From contig JACPVD010000102.1 of assembly GCA_016191895.1 (NCBI GenBank), positions 1 through 9,825 of the forward strand: a stretch of DNA of 9,825 nucleotides, written 5' to 3'. The number at the start of each line of letters is the position of its first letter. The first letter of the stretch is position 1. Positions 1-5,660 of this stretch are shown piece by piece. A program made the position numbers and the translations under genes. The notes under the pieces were generated by a model that saw only the letters and a program-made list of their open reading frames with translations, was not told where the DNA came from and did not search any database. The stretch is from Chloroflexota bacterium (lineage in GTDB: Bacteria > Chloroflexota > Anaerolineae > Anaerolineales > Villigracilaceae).

Positions 1-1645
1 CGCCGTCGTCGCCGTACCCCGTGCCGTCACACGCAATGCCGATGACGGGGTGCGAGCCGTCCAGTCCATGCTCGGCCATGCAGGATGCAATATGCGCATG
101 ATGGTGTTGAACGGTGAAGGTTGGAAGGTTTTCGCGTTGAGCGCGTTCGAACGCGTAACGGGTTGCCAAATAATTTGGATGAAGGTCACAAGCAATTGCA
201 ACCGGCTTGACACGGAACAACTTCTCGAAATGTTCCACCCCCTGCTCGAAGGATTTGAGCGTTTCATAATTTTCCATGTCGCCAATGTGATGGCTGAGGA
301 AGGCATAATTTTTATTGGTAATACAAAACGTGTTTTTCAATTCCGATCCAGCCGCGAGGATTTGCGGGGATTCGAAAGGCAGTCTTACTGGATGCGGGGA
401 GTAGCCGCGCGAACGACGGAGGGGGTAAATGGAGGGTGGATAATGGAGAATGGGCGATGGAACATCTTCAGTAGTTTGCGGGCTATCGTCAAAAACACGC
501 ACGACTGAGTCATCACATCGAATATAGATATCGCGGTTGTGCATCAAGAATGCATCGGCGAGTTTGGACAATCTCTCTCTGACTTCATTATTATCTGTGG
601 CGATGGGTTCTTCGCTGAGGTTTCCGCTGGTCATGACAAGAGCGGTGATCAGTGAATAGTTATCAGTCGGCAATGAACAGTGATCAGTGAACAGTAAGTA
701 GTGAAGAGGGGTATACGGAAGCATGACGCCGAGCCAATGTTGATGCGGAGAAACTTCTTTGGCGATATTCGATTCGGATTTGCGGTGCAACAAAACAATT
801 GGCCGGGCAGTGGATTGCAGAAGTTCGCGTTCGGAGTCATTGACGAAACAATGTTTTTCTATTGTCGCAATATCGGGCATCATCAACGCGAAGGGTTTAT
901 CGACGCGGAGTTTTCGGTTGCGCAATTCTGTTACAGCGGCGGAATTGGTCGCGTCACAGGCCAGGTGAAATCCGCCCAAACCTTTGATGGCAACGATCTG
1001 TCCATTGGAAAGGAGCTGGCGGGTTTCGAGAATGGCGTTGTTGCGTGGGGCATGGGGCGTGTTGCGTAACTCCAGCCAAACATATGGACCGCATGCAGGA
1101 CACGCAACCGGCTGGGCGTGAAACCTTCTATTTACAGGGTCTTTGTATTCACGTTCACAGTCCGGGCACAGGGGAAAAGCAGACATGGTCGTCTGTGGGC
1201 GGTCGTACGGAATATCCTGAATGATCGTGAAGCGCGGTCCGCAATTGGTGCAGTTGATGAAAGGGTAGAGATAGCGTCGGTCGGATGGATCGAAGAGTTC
1301 GCGCAGGCAATCTTCGCAGATACAGACATCGGGCGAGATGGGCTGGAAGGCGGAGGAAATGGATTCAGAGTGGAGAATGTCAAATGAACGGAATCCGTTG
1401 GCGGGTCGGAAGGAAGCGGAGAATTCGTCTATGCGGGATAAGGCCGGGGCTTCGTCCCGAATCGATTGCAGGAAAGAGTCTAAAGAGTCTTTATCTCCAT
1501 CCACTTCAACTTCCACGCCTGCGGATGTATTTTTCACCCAACCCTTAAGTTGAAGGCGCGAGGCAAGGTTGTAAATAAACGGGCGAAATCCAACCCCTTG
1601 AACGATACCGCTGATGTGAACATGAAGACCAGTATCAGGTGTCAA
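1..1645 (-). CDS. hypF: HypF, carbamoyltransferase for [NiFe]-hydrogenase maturation (partial, C-terminus beyond left edge)
   Basis: HypF uses carbamoyl phosphate and ATP to make the thiocarbamate on HypE that becomes the cyanide ligands of the NiFe centre; it is cytoplasmic. I translated the minus strand and found 548 open codons with no frameshift. An acylphosphatase domain comes first (VQGVGFRPF at 15-23, N39). Two zinc fingers follow: C110/C113, C132/C135, C160/C163 and C182/C185, with the family spacing CX2C-X18-CX2C-X24-CX2C-X18-CX2C. Then comes a YrdC-like domain (KGLGGFHLAC at 221, KPFA at 250, MTSGN at 338-342) and the start of the Kae1-like domain (VQHHHAHIASCMAEHG at 512). Roughly 200 residues are missing beyond the edge. 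The start is inferred as TTG at 1645-1643, overlapping the hypB stop as TTGA; an in-frame TGA two codons upstream leaves no earlier start. Two repeat-derived insertions are likely, near residues 319-334 and 387-406. Identity is secure; the start is probable. Confidence 0.95.
   Translation of the reverse strand, partial: MTPDTGLHVHISGIVQGVGFRPFIYNLASRLQLKGWVKNTSAGVEVEVDGDKDSLDSFLQSIRDEAPALSRIDEFSASFRPANGFRSFDILHSESISSAFQPISPDVCICEDCLRELFDPSDRRYLYPFINCTNCGPRFTIIQDIPYDRPQTTMSAFPLCPDCEREYKDPVNRRFHAQPVACPACGPYVWLELRNTPHAPRNNAILETRQLLSNGQIVAIKGLGGFHLACDATNSAAVTELRNRKLRVDKPFALMMPDIATIEKHCFVNDSERELLQSTARPIVLLHRKSESNIAKEVSPHQHWLGVMLPYTPLHYLLFTDHCSLPTDNYSLITALVMTSGNLSEEPIATDNNEVRERLSKLADAFLMHNRDIYIRCDDSVVRVFDDSPQTTEDVPSPILHYPPSIYPLRRSRGYSPHPVRLPFESPQILAAGSELKNTFCITNKNYAFLSHHIGDMENYETLKSFEQGVEHFEKLFRVKPVAIACDLHPNYLATRYAFERAQRENLPTFTVQHHHAHIASCMAEHGLDGSHPVIGIACDGTGYGDDG
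430..460. repeat. GGA-TAATGGAGAATGG-type repeat inside hypF
   Basis: The plus strand reads GGAGGGTGGATAATGGAGAA and then TGGGCGATGG: successive GG-A/T-GG units of the kind seen in dispersed minisatellite-like inserts. In hypF it codes for SPILHYPPSI, part of a segment of about 20 residues between RCDDSVVRVFD and YPLRRSRGYSP. These two motifs are nearly adjacent in typical HypF sequences, so an in-frame insertion is inferred. Confidence 0.5.
646..706. repeat. Imperfect short tandem repeat (TGATCAGTGAACAGT type) inside hypF
   Basis: TGATCAGTGAA occurs at 646-656 and again at 681-691. Further partial units (AGTTATCAGT, GAACAGT, AGTAAGTAGTGAA) lie between and after them. It is read in frame in hypF as HYLLFTDHCSLPTDNYSLI, between TPLHYLL and the conserved VMTSGN. 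Related HypF proteins have a shorter link there, so this looks like a repeat accommodated in the coding sequence. Confidence 0.6.
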
Positions 1646-1676
1646 GTTTCAAGTTCCAGGTTTCGGGTTGGGTGGA
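1640..1676. repeat. Repeat-like sequence covering the hypB stop and hypF start
   Basis: The plus strand carries AAGTTTCAAGTTCCAGGTTT, a quasi-periodic AAGTT/AGGTTT series typical of short dispersed repeats in some Chloroflexota and cyanobacterial genomes. It codes for the last residues of HypB (RNLELET), and the hypF TTG start lies within it. The resemblance is to a class remembered from other genomes; copy number cannot be tested here. Confidence 0.45.
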
Positions 1677-2325
1677 TTGCGTTTTGAAACAGCCAATCGA
1701 CCCAGGCATCCAATCCTTCCTCAGTGCGGCAGGAAAGCGGGAATGTAAGCACGCCGGGGTTGAGTACCTGCACGCCGTGTTCGAAGTAATCCATCCTGAA
1801 CGGGACATATGGCAGGAGGTCGATCTTGTTGACGACAAGAACGTCCACGCCGCGATACATGGCGGGATATTTATAGGGCTTGTCGTCGCCTTCGGGAATG
1901 GACGCAATGAGAATCGATTTGTGAACGCCGAGATCGAAACTTGCGGGGCATACAAGGTTGCCAACGTTTTCAACAATGAGCAAATCGAATTGAGTCAGGT
2001 CAGTTTGATCGAGCGCGCCGCGGAGCATGTTTGCATCGAGGTGACAATCACCTCCGGTGTTGATCTGAATCGATACCTGCGCTCCCGCGGCGGCTGCGCG
2101 GTCTGAATCGATCGATGTGGCAATGTCGCCATCGATCACGGCCACACGACATTTATCCTTCAGGCGGGGCAGCGTCTTTTCGATCAGCGATGTCTTGCCC
2201 GCGCCAGGCGATGCCATGAGGTTGATGGAGAATAGGCCCGCAGATTGAATACGAGCGCGATTCTCCTCCGCCAGTTGGTCGTTAATAGAAAGGATTTTTT
2301 CAACAACAGGGACGCGTACTATCAT
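1642..2325 (-). CDS. hypB: HypB, GTPase nickel-insertion factor
   Basis: HypB is the SIMIBI-class GTPase that, with HypA, drives nickel insertion into the hydrogenase large subunit. In the 227-residue product I see a P-loop (ASPGAGKTS, 38-46), D66/D68 (VIDGDIAT), the metal-site motif GGDCHLDA with C94 and H95, ENVGNLVCP at 119-127 with C126, and the guanine-specificity motif NKID at 166-169. It lacks the N-terminal CXXCGC motif and the histidine-rich tract of some HypBs, so it is the short form. The frame stays open upstream to 2487, but the start is set at ATG 2325 because GGAG at 2332-2335 lies six bases before it and the homologous sequence begins there. An earlier start would overlap the hypA end. 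The last eight or so residues (HPTRNLELET) are coded by a repeat-like stretch and look like a replaced C-terminus. hypF follows with a TTGA overlap, so the two are probably translationally coupled. Confidence 0.96.
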   Translation of the reverse strand: MIVRVPVVEKILSINDQLAEENRARIQSAGLFSINLMASPGAGKTSLIEKTLPRLKDKCRVAVIDGDIATSIDSDRAAAAGAQVSIQINTGGDCHLDANMLRGALDQTDLTQFDLLIVENVGNLVCPASFDLGVHKSILIASIPEGDDKPYKYPAMYRGVDVLVVNKIDLLPYVPFRMDYFEHGVQVLNPGVLTFPLSCRTEEGLDAWVDWLFQNAIHPTRNLELET

Positions 2326-2340
2326 AATTAACTCCAATTC

Positions 2341-2378
2341 GCGCTTCGACCCTTTGACAGGTTCAGGGCAACGCTTCG
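2341..2378. repeat. Short dispersed repeat-like element in the hypA-hypB gap
   Basis: The stretch reads on the minus strand as CCTGAACCTGTCAAAGGG, with CCCT/AGGG ends pairing around the centre, and it is flanked by two direct copies of CGCTTCG (2342-2348 and 2372-2378). It closely resembles the small CCTGAGC-CTGTCGAAGGG-type elements scattered through many bacterial genomes, which translate as PEPV(E/K)G when in frame. Here it occupies the untranslated gap between hypA and hypB and makes the hypB frame look falsely open upstream. That it is a genome-wide repeat is inferred from resemblance, because only one copy is in the window. Confidence 0.5.
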
Positions 2379-2395
2379 CTCTGTGCGAAAGTACT

Positions 2396-2737
2396 CTACT
2401 CCACATCGATACTATCGACCCGGAACTCATCGCCTTTTGTGATTTGCACGAAACCGCTTCCGCACTTTGGGCAGGCAAAATCGACATCGCTTGGGTGGAA
2501 GGAATAACGGCAATTGGCGCAAGTCATTTCGCCGGGAATTCGCGTGAAACGCAATTGCGCATGTTGCGCGATGGTGCCGTTTGCAAGCGTATCCCAGTAA
2601 AATTGGACCGAGTCGTCCACAATGGACGCGAACTCGCCGATCACCAGGTTGATTCCCATAACCCGTCCCGCCCCCACTCCTTGCGCATGACGGAGAGCGA
2701 TGTCCAAAATACTTTGAGTGACCGATAGCTCGTGCAT
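2396..2737 (-). CDS. hypA: HypA, hydrogenase nickel-incorporation metallochaperone
   Basis: This 113-residue protein delivers nickel together with HypB during [NiFe]-hydrogenase maturation. The mature N-terminus MHE provides the nickel ligand H2 with E3. The zinc site is C73-x2-C76 (CANC) and C89-x2-C92 (CPKC), and the C-terminal GDEFRVDSIDVE is typical of the family, as is the length. The start is fixed by the conserved MHELSVTQSI opening; no convincing Shine-Dalgarno sequence precedes it (the bases before ATG read AATCGAACGTT), so initiation may be weak or leader-short. It is the first gene of the minus-strand hypA-hypB-hypF set and is divergent from the oxidoreductase operon, with 296 bp between their start codons. 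Confidence 0.97.
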   Translation of the reverse strand: MHELSVTQSILDIALRHAQGVGAGRVMGINLVIGEFASIVDDSVQFYWDTLANGTIAQHAQLRFTRIPGEMTCANCRYSFHPSDVDFACPKCGSGFVQITKGDEFRVDSIDVE

Positions 2738-2779
2738 AACGTTCGATTTAATTAAACGGATTCCAAGCCGGAAACACAG

Positions 2780-2807
2780 TGTATAAAGTAACTGGATTTG
2801 CGGACAA
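2780..2807 (-). promoter_or_regulatory. Possible sigma70-like promoter for hypA
   Basis: On the minus strand TTGTCC (2807-2802) is followed after 16 bp by TATACA (2785-2780). Each matches four of six consensus bases. This would start transcription near 2773, about 36 nt before the hypA ATG. It is only a sequence match; other AT-rich choices exist in this region. Confidence 0.3.
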
Positions 2808-2871
2808 CTTTCCCCCAGATTCTGATATTTCGTAAAAGCGTGACTGGCTTTATAATCCCGTCAAGGTAATT

Positions 2872-2886
2872 GGATAATTAATATCC
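2872..2886. promoter_or_regulatory. Small dyad GGATA-ATTAA-TATCC in the divergent intergenic region
   Basis: Perfect 5-bp inverted arms lie around a 5-bp AT centre, in the middle of the intergenic region between the divergent hypA and cbaD starts. The size suits a dimeric regulator, but it may be chance in AT-rich DNA. No regulator gene for it is recognised nearby. Confidence 0.25.
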
Positions 2887-2930
2887 ATTTTCGGGCATCG
2901 TCTCAATAAATCGGGGTATGGGATGCGCCG

Positions 2931-2946
2931 TGTGACTTAAGTTACA
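2931..2946 (+). promoter_or_regulatory. CRP/FNR-family binding site upstream of the oxidoreductase operon
   Basis: The site TGTGACTTAAGTTACA has the CRP-type form TGTGA-N6-TtACA and, about the same centre, the FNR/DNR-like form GTGAC-TTAA-GTTAC; the two half-sites differ at one position. Its centre at 2938.5 lies about 41 bp upstream of the start expected from the extended -10 at 2964-2972. That is the class II activator position used by CRP/FNR proteins. Such control would fit expression by low oxygen or nitric oxide, but which family member binds cannot be told from the sequence. Confidence 0.6.
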
Positions 2947-2963
2947 TCTGCCCGGAAGCAAAA

Positions 2964-2972
2964 TGCTATAAT
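2964..2972 (+). promoter_or_regulatory. Extended -10 promoter (TGCTATAAT) for the cbaD-cbaB-cbaA operon
   Basis: TGCTATAAT matches the extended -10 consensus TGnTATAAT exactly. There is no good -35 hexamer 17 bp upstream, as expected for an activator-dependent promoter, and the CRP/FNR-type dyad covers that region. Start of transcription is inferred near 2979-2980, giving a leader of about 54 nt before the cbaD ATG, whose Shine-Dalgarno sequence AAAGGAG is at 3021-3027. Confidence 0.6.
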
Positions 2973-3033
2973 CCGAAATCAGATAAATATTGTGAAATAA
3001 TGCACGTTACATTATCTCAAAAAGGAGACTGTC

Positions 3034-3195
3034 ATGGCAAAGAATGAAAAGAAGGAAGGCAATGAGCCCGAGCCGCAAGGTCAAAAGATATTCGACAATA
3101 TCTGGTTGTTGTTCCTGCTCTCGTTGTTGATCAGTGGTGTGATCTACAATGCGTGGGGAATTATCGATCTGCTCAACGTTCCCGTTGCCCCATAA
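3034..3195 (+). CDS. cbaD: Subunit IIa-like single-helix protein of a ba3-type heme-copper oxidoreductase
   Basis: This 53-residue protein has a charged N-terminus (MAKNEKKEGNEPEPQGQK) and one membrane helix at about residues 20-47 (starting FDNIWLLFLLSLLISGVIY). It matches in size, topology and position the subunit IIa of Thermus ba3 oxidase, which fills the space of the missing first helix of subunit II. The ATG at 3034 lies six bases after AAAGGAG. Subunit II starts 12 nt beyond the stop, so it is clearly in one operon with the next two genes. The assignment rests mainly on context and topology, since such a short protein carries few conserved residues. Confidence 0.8.
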   Translation: MAKNEKKEGNEPEPQGQKIFDNIWLLFLLSLLISGVIYNAWGIIDLLNVPVAP

Positions 3196-3207
3196 GGAGA
3201 ATTGATT

Positions 3208-3738
3208 ATGTTAGCGCCTGAGAGAAATTGGTGGAAGCCCATGGGTCGGATGGAAAAGACCTGGCTGACTGTGGCATTTGTCTGGTGTGTGTTCCTGACG
3301 ATCATGATGCCGCTCTGGTATTACATGGGAAAGAACAACGTTCCCACCGAAACGTATCGCACAACGCCCGCCGACTACGGCACAAAGGTCAATGATTTCG
3401 TGGCCCAATATCAAACCGACACCGACGCGGCGACCGGCATGCCCATCGTGGCCGCCCCTCCCGGCAGCGACGTGTACATCCGCGCGATGAAATGGCAGTG
3501 GTTCCCCGTATTGCAGCTGGTAAAGGGAGAAACCTATCGCCTGCACCTTTCCTCCATGGATCTGGGACACGGCTTTTCGCTTCAACCGGTCAATATTAAT
3601 TTACAAGTGGTTCCCGGCTACGACTATGTGGCAACGATCGTCCCCACTTCCAGCGGCGACTTCACCATCGTCTGCAATGAGTTCTGCGATGTGGGACACC
3701 ACACCATGACGGGCAAGATCATCGTCGTCGACAAATAG
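3208..3738 (+). CDS. cbaB: Subunit II with CuA centre, ba3-type heme-copper oxidoreductase
   Basis: This 176-residue protein is the electron-entry subunit. It takes electrons from a periplasm-side cytochrome or cupredoxin through a binuclear CuA site. One membrane anchor is at about 19-40, followed by a cupredoxin domain on the outer face. All CuA ligands are visible: H121 (LGHGF), C156, E158, C160 (CNEFC), H164 and M167 (GHHTM), in the spacing of Thermus ba3. The aromatic run MKWQWFP (94-100) is the expected electron-entry strand. There are no heme c motifs. ATG 3208 is chosen because AAGGAGA (3194-3200) is correctly spaced from it; a TTG at 3202 would be too close. The stop is followed after 11 nt by the subunit I ATG. 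A CuA site is found in oxygen reductases and in some NO reductases, so it does not decide the substrate. Confidence 0.92.
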   Translation: MLAPERNWWKPMGRMEKTWLTVAFVWCVFLTIMMPLWYYMGKNNVPTETYRTTPADYGTKVNDFVAQYQTDTDAATGMPIVAAPPGSDVYIRAMKWQWFPVLQLVKGETYRLHLSSMDLGHGFSLQPVNINLQVVPGYDYVATIVPTSSGDFTIVCNEFCDVGHHTMTGKIIVVDK

Positions 3739-3749
3739 GAGAATAACTG

Positions 3750-5477
3750 ATGGCTACTCTTGCACCCACCACCCCCTGGACAGCCGGCGCGAAGGACGAT
3801 TATCGCGCCTGCCCCGTCACCACCCTCAAAGTGGATATGCACGCCGAACGCCTGATCATCGCCAATGCGGTGATGGCCGTTGTCTGTCTTTTGCTGGGCG
3901 GGATTGCCGCTTTGCTGATCGCCCTCACCCGCTGGCAGGTATTTCATCTATTGCCGGCAAACTGGTTCTATAAACTGCTGACACTCCACGGCATTGACAT
4001 GCTCGTGGCATGGATGGTTTTCTTCGAGATGGCCGGCCTGCACTTCGGAAGCACCGTCCTGCTGAACGCCCGTCACGCCGCGCCGAAACTTGGCTGGCTC
4101 AGTTTCATTCTGATGACCGTTGGCGGCCTGCTGGTGAACGGCGTTGTGCTTTTCGATAACGCATCCAGCGTGATGTTCACGGCCTACGTGCCGCTCAAAG
4201 CGCACCCATTGTTCTACCTGAGCTATATCCTGTTCGCCGTCGGCGCGTTGATCACGGTCATTATCTTCTTCTACAACATTGTGGTCGCCAAACGCGAGGG
4301 ACGTTTCACCGGATCCCTGCCGCTGGTCGTTTTCGGCCTGATGACCGCCGCGATCATCGCCACCTACACCCTGCTCGAAGGTGCGGCCGCCATGGTGCCC
4401 GCTTTCCTCTGGTCGCTTGGCATTCTCAAGGACCTCGACCCCGGAATCTACCGCAACTTCTTCTGGGGCTTCGGTCACCCGGCCCAGCAGGTCAACCTTG
4501 CCGCGATGGTCGCCATCTGGTATGCCCTCGCGCAAATGACCACCGGTATCCGCCCGTTGAATGAAAAGTTCTCGCGCCTTGCCTTCATCCTCTACCTGTT
4601 CTTCATCAACCTCGGGTCCGCCCATCACCTGCTCGTCGACCCCGGCCTGTCGTTTGCATGGAAAGCCGTCAACACCTCTTATGCCATGTATCTCGCCGTG
4701 CTCGGCTCGATGATGCATGCCTTCTCCATCCCCGCCGCCATTGAAGTGGCCCAACGCTCCAAAGGGTACAACAAAGGCCTGTTCGACTGGCTACGCAATG
4801 CGCCCTGGGGTGAGCCGGGCTTCTCCTCCATGGTCATGTCCATCATCCTCTTCGGATGGATCGGCGGCGTCACCGGCGTCACCATCGGCACCGAACAGAT
4901 CAACATGATCACCCACAATACCCTGCGCCTGCCCGGCCACTTCCACGGCACAGTCGTCAGCGGCACCACACTTGCCTTCATGGGTTTCACCTACTATGTC
5001 ATCCCGCTTATCTTCCGCAAGGAACTCAAACTCAAGGCATGGGCCAAACTCCAGCCCTACATCTTCGGCGCGGGAATGATCCTCGTCTCCCTCGGCATGA
5101 TCACCAGCGGCCTGCAGGGCGTCGCCCGCCGCCACTGGGATATCACCTTCGCAGGCACCGTGCCCGGTACTGTCAACATCACGCTCGCCATCTTCGGCAT
5201 CGGCGCACTCATCGCCACGATCGGCGGCATCATGTACATTACCATTGTGCTGGTATCCATCCTCACCGGGCCACGGCTTGAAGCCAGCAACATGCTCCTC
5301 GTGACCGGCACGAACAACCCACTGCTTGAGTCCACCAAACTCACAGACGAGATCATGGAGCGCCCGCAAAATCAGCCCAAAGGCGCGCTTGTGCTTGTCT
5401 TCGCCTTCCTTGTCTGGTTCGCCGTGTACTACCTCACCAACTGGTGGTTGCTCGGACGAGTCTGGTTCATCAGATAG
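3750..5477 (+). CDS. cbaA: Subunit I of a ba3-like (B-family) heme-copper oxidoreductase lacking the active-site tyrosine; possible NO reductase
   Basis: This 575-residue polytopic protein (Thermus ba3 subunit I is about 560) holds a low-spin heme and the heme-CuB/metal catalytic site. Ligands seen are H80 (LHGIDMLVAW) and H399 for the low-spin heme, H397 (LPGHFHG) for the high-spin heme, and H243, H292 and H293 for CuB (GHPAQQ, SAHHLLVDPG). The DPG after the two histidines and the overall order are ba3-like. The key oddity is Q247: this is the +4 position from H243, where oxygen reductases of families A and B have the cross-linked tyrosine (HPxxY) and where NorB of cNOR has glutamate. The residue six before H292, where the cbb3-type tyrosine would be, is I286, so no substitute is seen there. 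A membrane-embedded E210 could serve in proton transfer. The ATG follows AGGAGA with good spacing. The fold is certain; oxygen or nitric oxide as substrate is unresolved, and the substitution favours a non-canonical enzyme. Confidence 0.93.
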   Translation: MATLAPTTPWTAGAKDDYRACPVTTLKVDMHAERLIIANAVMAVVCLLLGGIAALLIALTRWQVFHLLPANWFYKLLTLHGIDMLVAWMVFFEMAGLHFGSTVLLNARHAAPKLGWLSFILMTVGGLLVNGVVLFDNASSVMFTAYVPLKAHPLFYLSYILFAVGALITVIIFFYNIVVAKREGRFTGSLPLVVFGLMTAAIIATYTLLEGAAAMVPAFLWSLGILKDLDPGIYRNFFWGFGHPAQQVNLAAMVAIWYALAQMTTGIRPLNEKFSRLAFILYLFFINLGSAHHLLVDPGLSFAWKAVNTSYAMYLAVLGSMMHAFSIPAAIEVAQRSKGYNKGLFDWLRNAPWGEPGFSSMVMSIILFGWIGGVTGVTIGTEQINMITHNTLRLPGHFHGTVVSGTTLAFMGFTYYVIPLIFRKELKLKAWAKLQPYIFGAGMILVSLGMITSGLQGVARRHWDITFAGTVPGTVNITLAIFGIGALIATIGGIMYITIVLVSILTGPRLEASNMLLVTGTNNPLLESTKLTDEIMERPQNQPKGALVLVFAFLVWFAVYYLTNWWLLGRVWFIR

Positions 5478-5483
5478 CGCGTC

Positions 5484-5588
5484 TTGCGCAAAGGGTGCGT
5501 CGCACCATGTTAAATGGGTTTAACTTTACGGGCAGATTCTCTACATTAATTAAACGAATCCACCCGTCTGGTGCGACGCACTGCGCAA
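5484..5588. repeat. Long inverted-repeat element able to fold as a three-way junction
   Basis: The outer arms TTGCGCA-AAGG-GTGCGTCGCACCA (5484-5507) and TGGTGCGACGCAC-TGCGCAA (5569-5588) pair over 20 bp with one 4-nt bulge. Inside are a perfect hairpin GTTAAA-TGGG-TTTAAC (5509-5524) and a second arm pair 5528-5539/5556-5567 (ACGGG..GATTC with GAATC..CCCGT). It begins seven bases after the subunit I stop. It may be a MITE- or REP-like mobile repeat, or a structured 3' untranslated region that protects the mRNA. No target duplication is clear. Confidence 0.7.
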
Positions 5589-5604
5589 CTTCATTTGGCC
5601 ATTT

Positions 5605-5610
5605 GATAAT
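5605..5610 (+). promoter_or_regulatory. Possible -10 element (GATAAT) just before the terminator hairpin
   Basis: GATAAT matches five of six -10 consensus bases. A start about seven bases downstream would fall inside the first terminator arm, so transcripts from here would lose the hairpin and could express the gene at 5661 independently. No -35 is recognised. Weak and speculative. Confidence 0.2.
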
Positions 5611-5611
5611 G

Positions 5612-5656
5612 GCGACAGTCGCTTCATCTTACGAAGCGACTGTCGCTTTTTCCTTT
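5612..5656 (+). terminator. Intrinsic terminator after the oxidoreductase operon
   Basis: A perfect 14-bp stem, GCGACAGTCGCTTC (5612-5625) with GAAGCGACTGTCGC (5633-5646), a 7-nt loop and the tract TTTTTCCTTTT make a near-textbook rho-independent terminator. It lies between cbaA and the next co-oriented gene, and its T-tract ends only four bases before that gene's ATG. Confidence 0.9.
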
Positions 5657-5660
5657 TAAC

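Noticed and set aside
50..508. 152-codon plus-strand open frame
   Set aside because: It lies opposite hypF, whose zinc-finger, YrdC and Kae1 motifs are unmistakable on the minus strand.
1..1645. hypF as a pseudogene because its start is not ATG and repeats interrupt it
   Set aside because: Codon-by-codon reading shows 548 uninterrupted codons with all cysteine and motif spacings intact.
2326..2487. N-terminal extension of hypB to 2487
   Set aside because: It runs through the dispersed repeat and the end of hypA. The ATG at 2325 has a GGAG and matches the usual start of the conserved region.
2749..2767. TTAATTAAACG followed by an AxTCCA-like stretch, similar to 5547-5562
   Set aside because: A short AT-rich match of this length can occur by chance; there are only two copies and no shared context.
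2991..3011. Second TGTGA...TTACA pair downstream of the promoter
   Set aside because: The half-sites are 11 bp apart instead of 6, so it does not fit a CRP/FNR site.
3202..3207. TTG start two codons before the subunit II ATG
   Set aside because: It is only two bases from GGAG, whereas the ATG at 3208 is ideally spaced.
3948..4754. 268-codon open frame on the minus strand within subunit I
   Set aside because: It is antisense to the clearly coding cbaA, is rich in Gly, Glu, His and Asp as expected of a shadow frame, and has no recognisable domain.
4791..5369. 192-codon minus-strand open frame within subunit I
   Set aside because: Same shadow pattern opposite cbaA, with acidic low-information composition.
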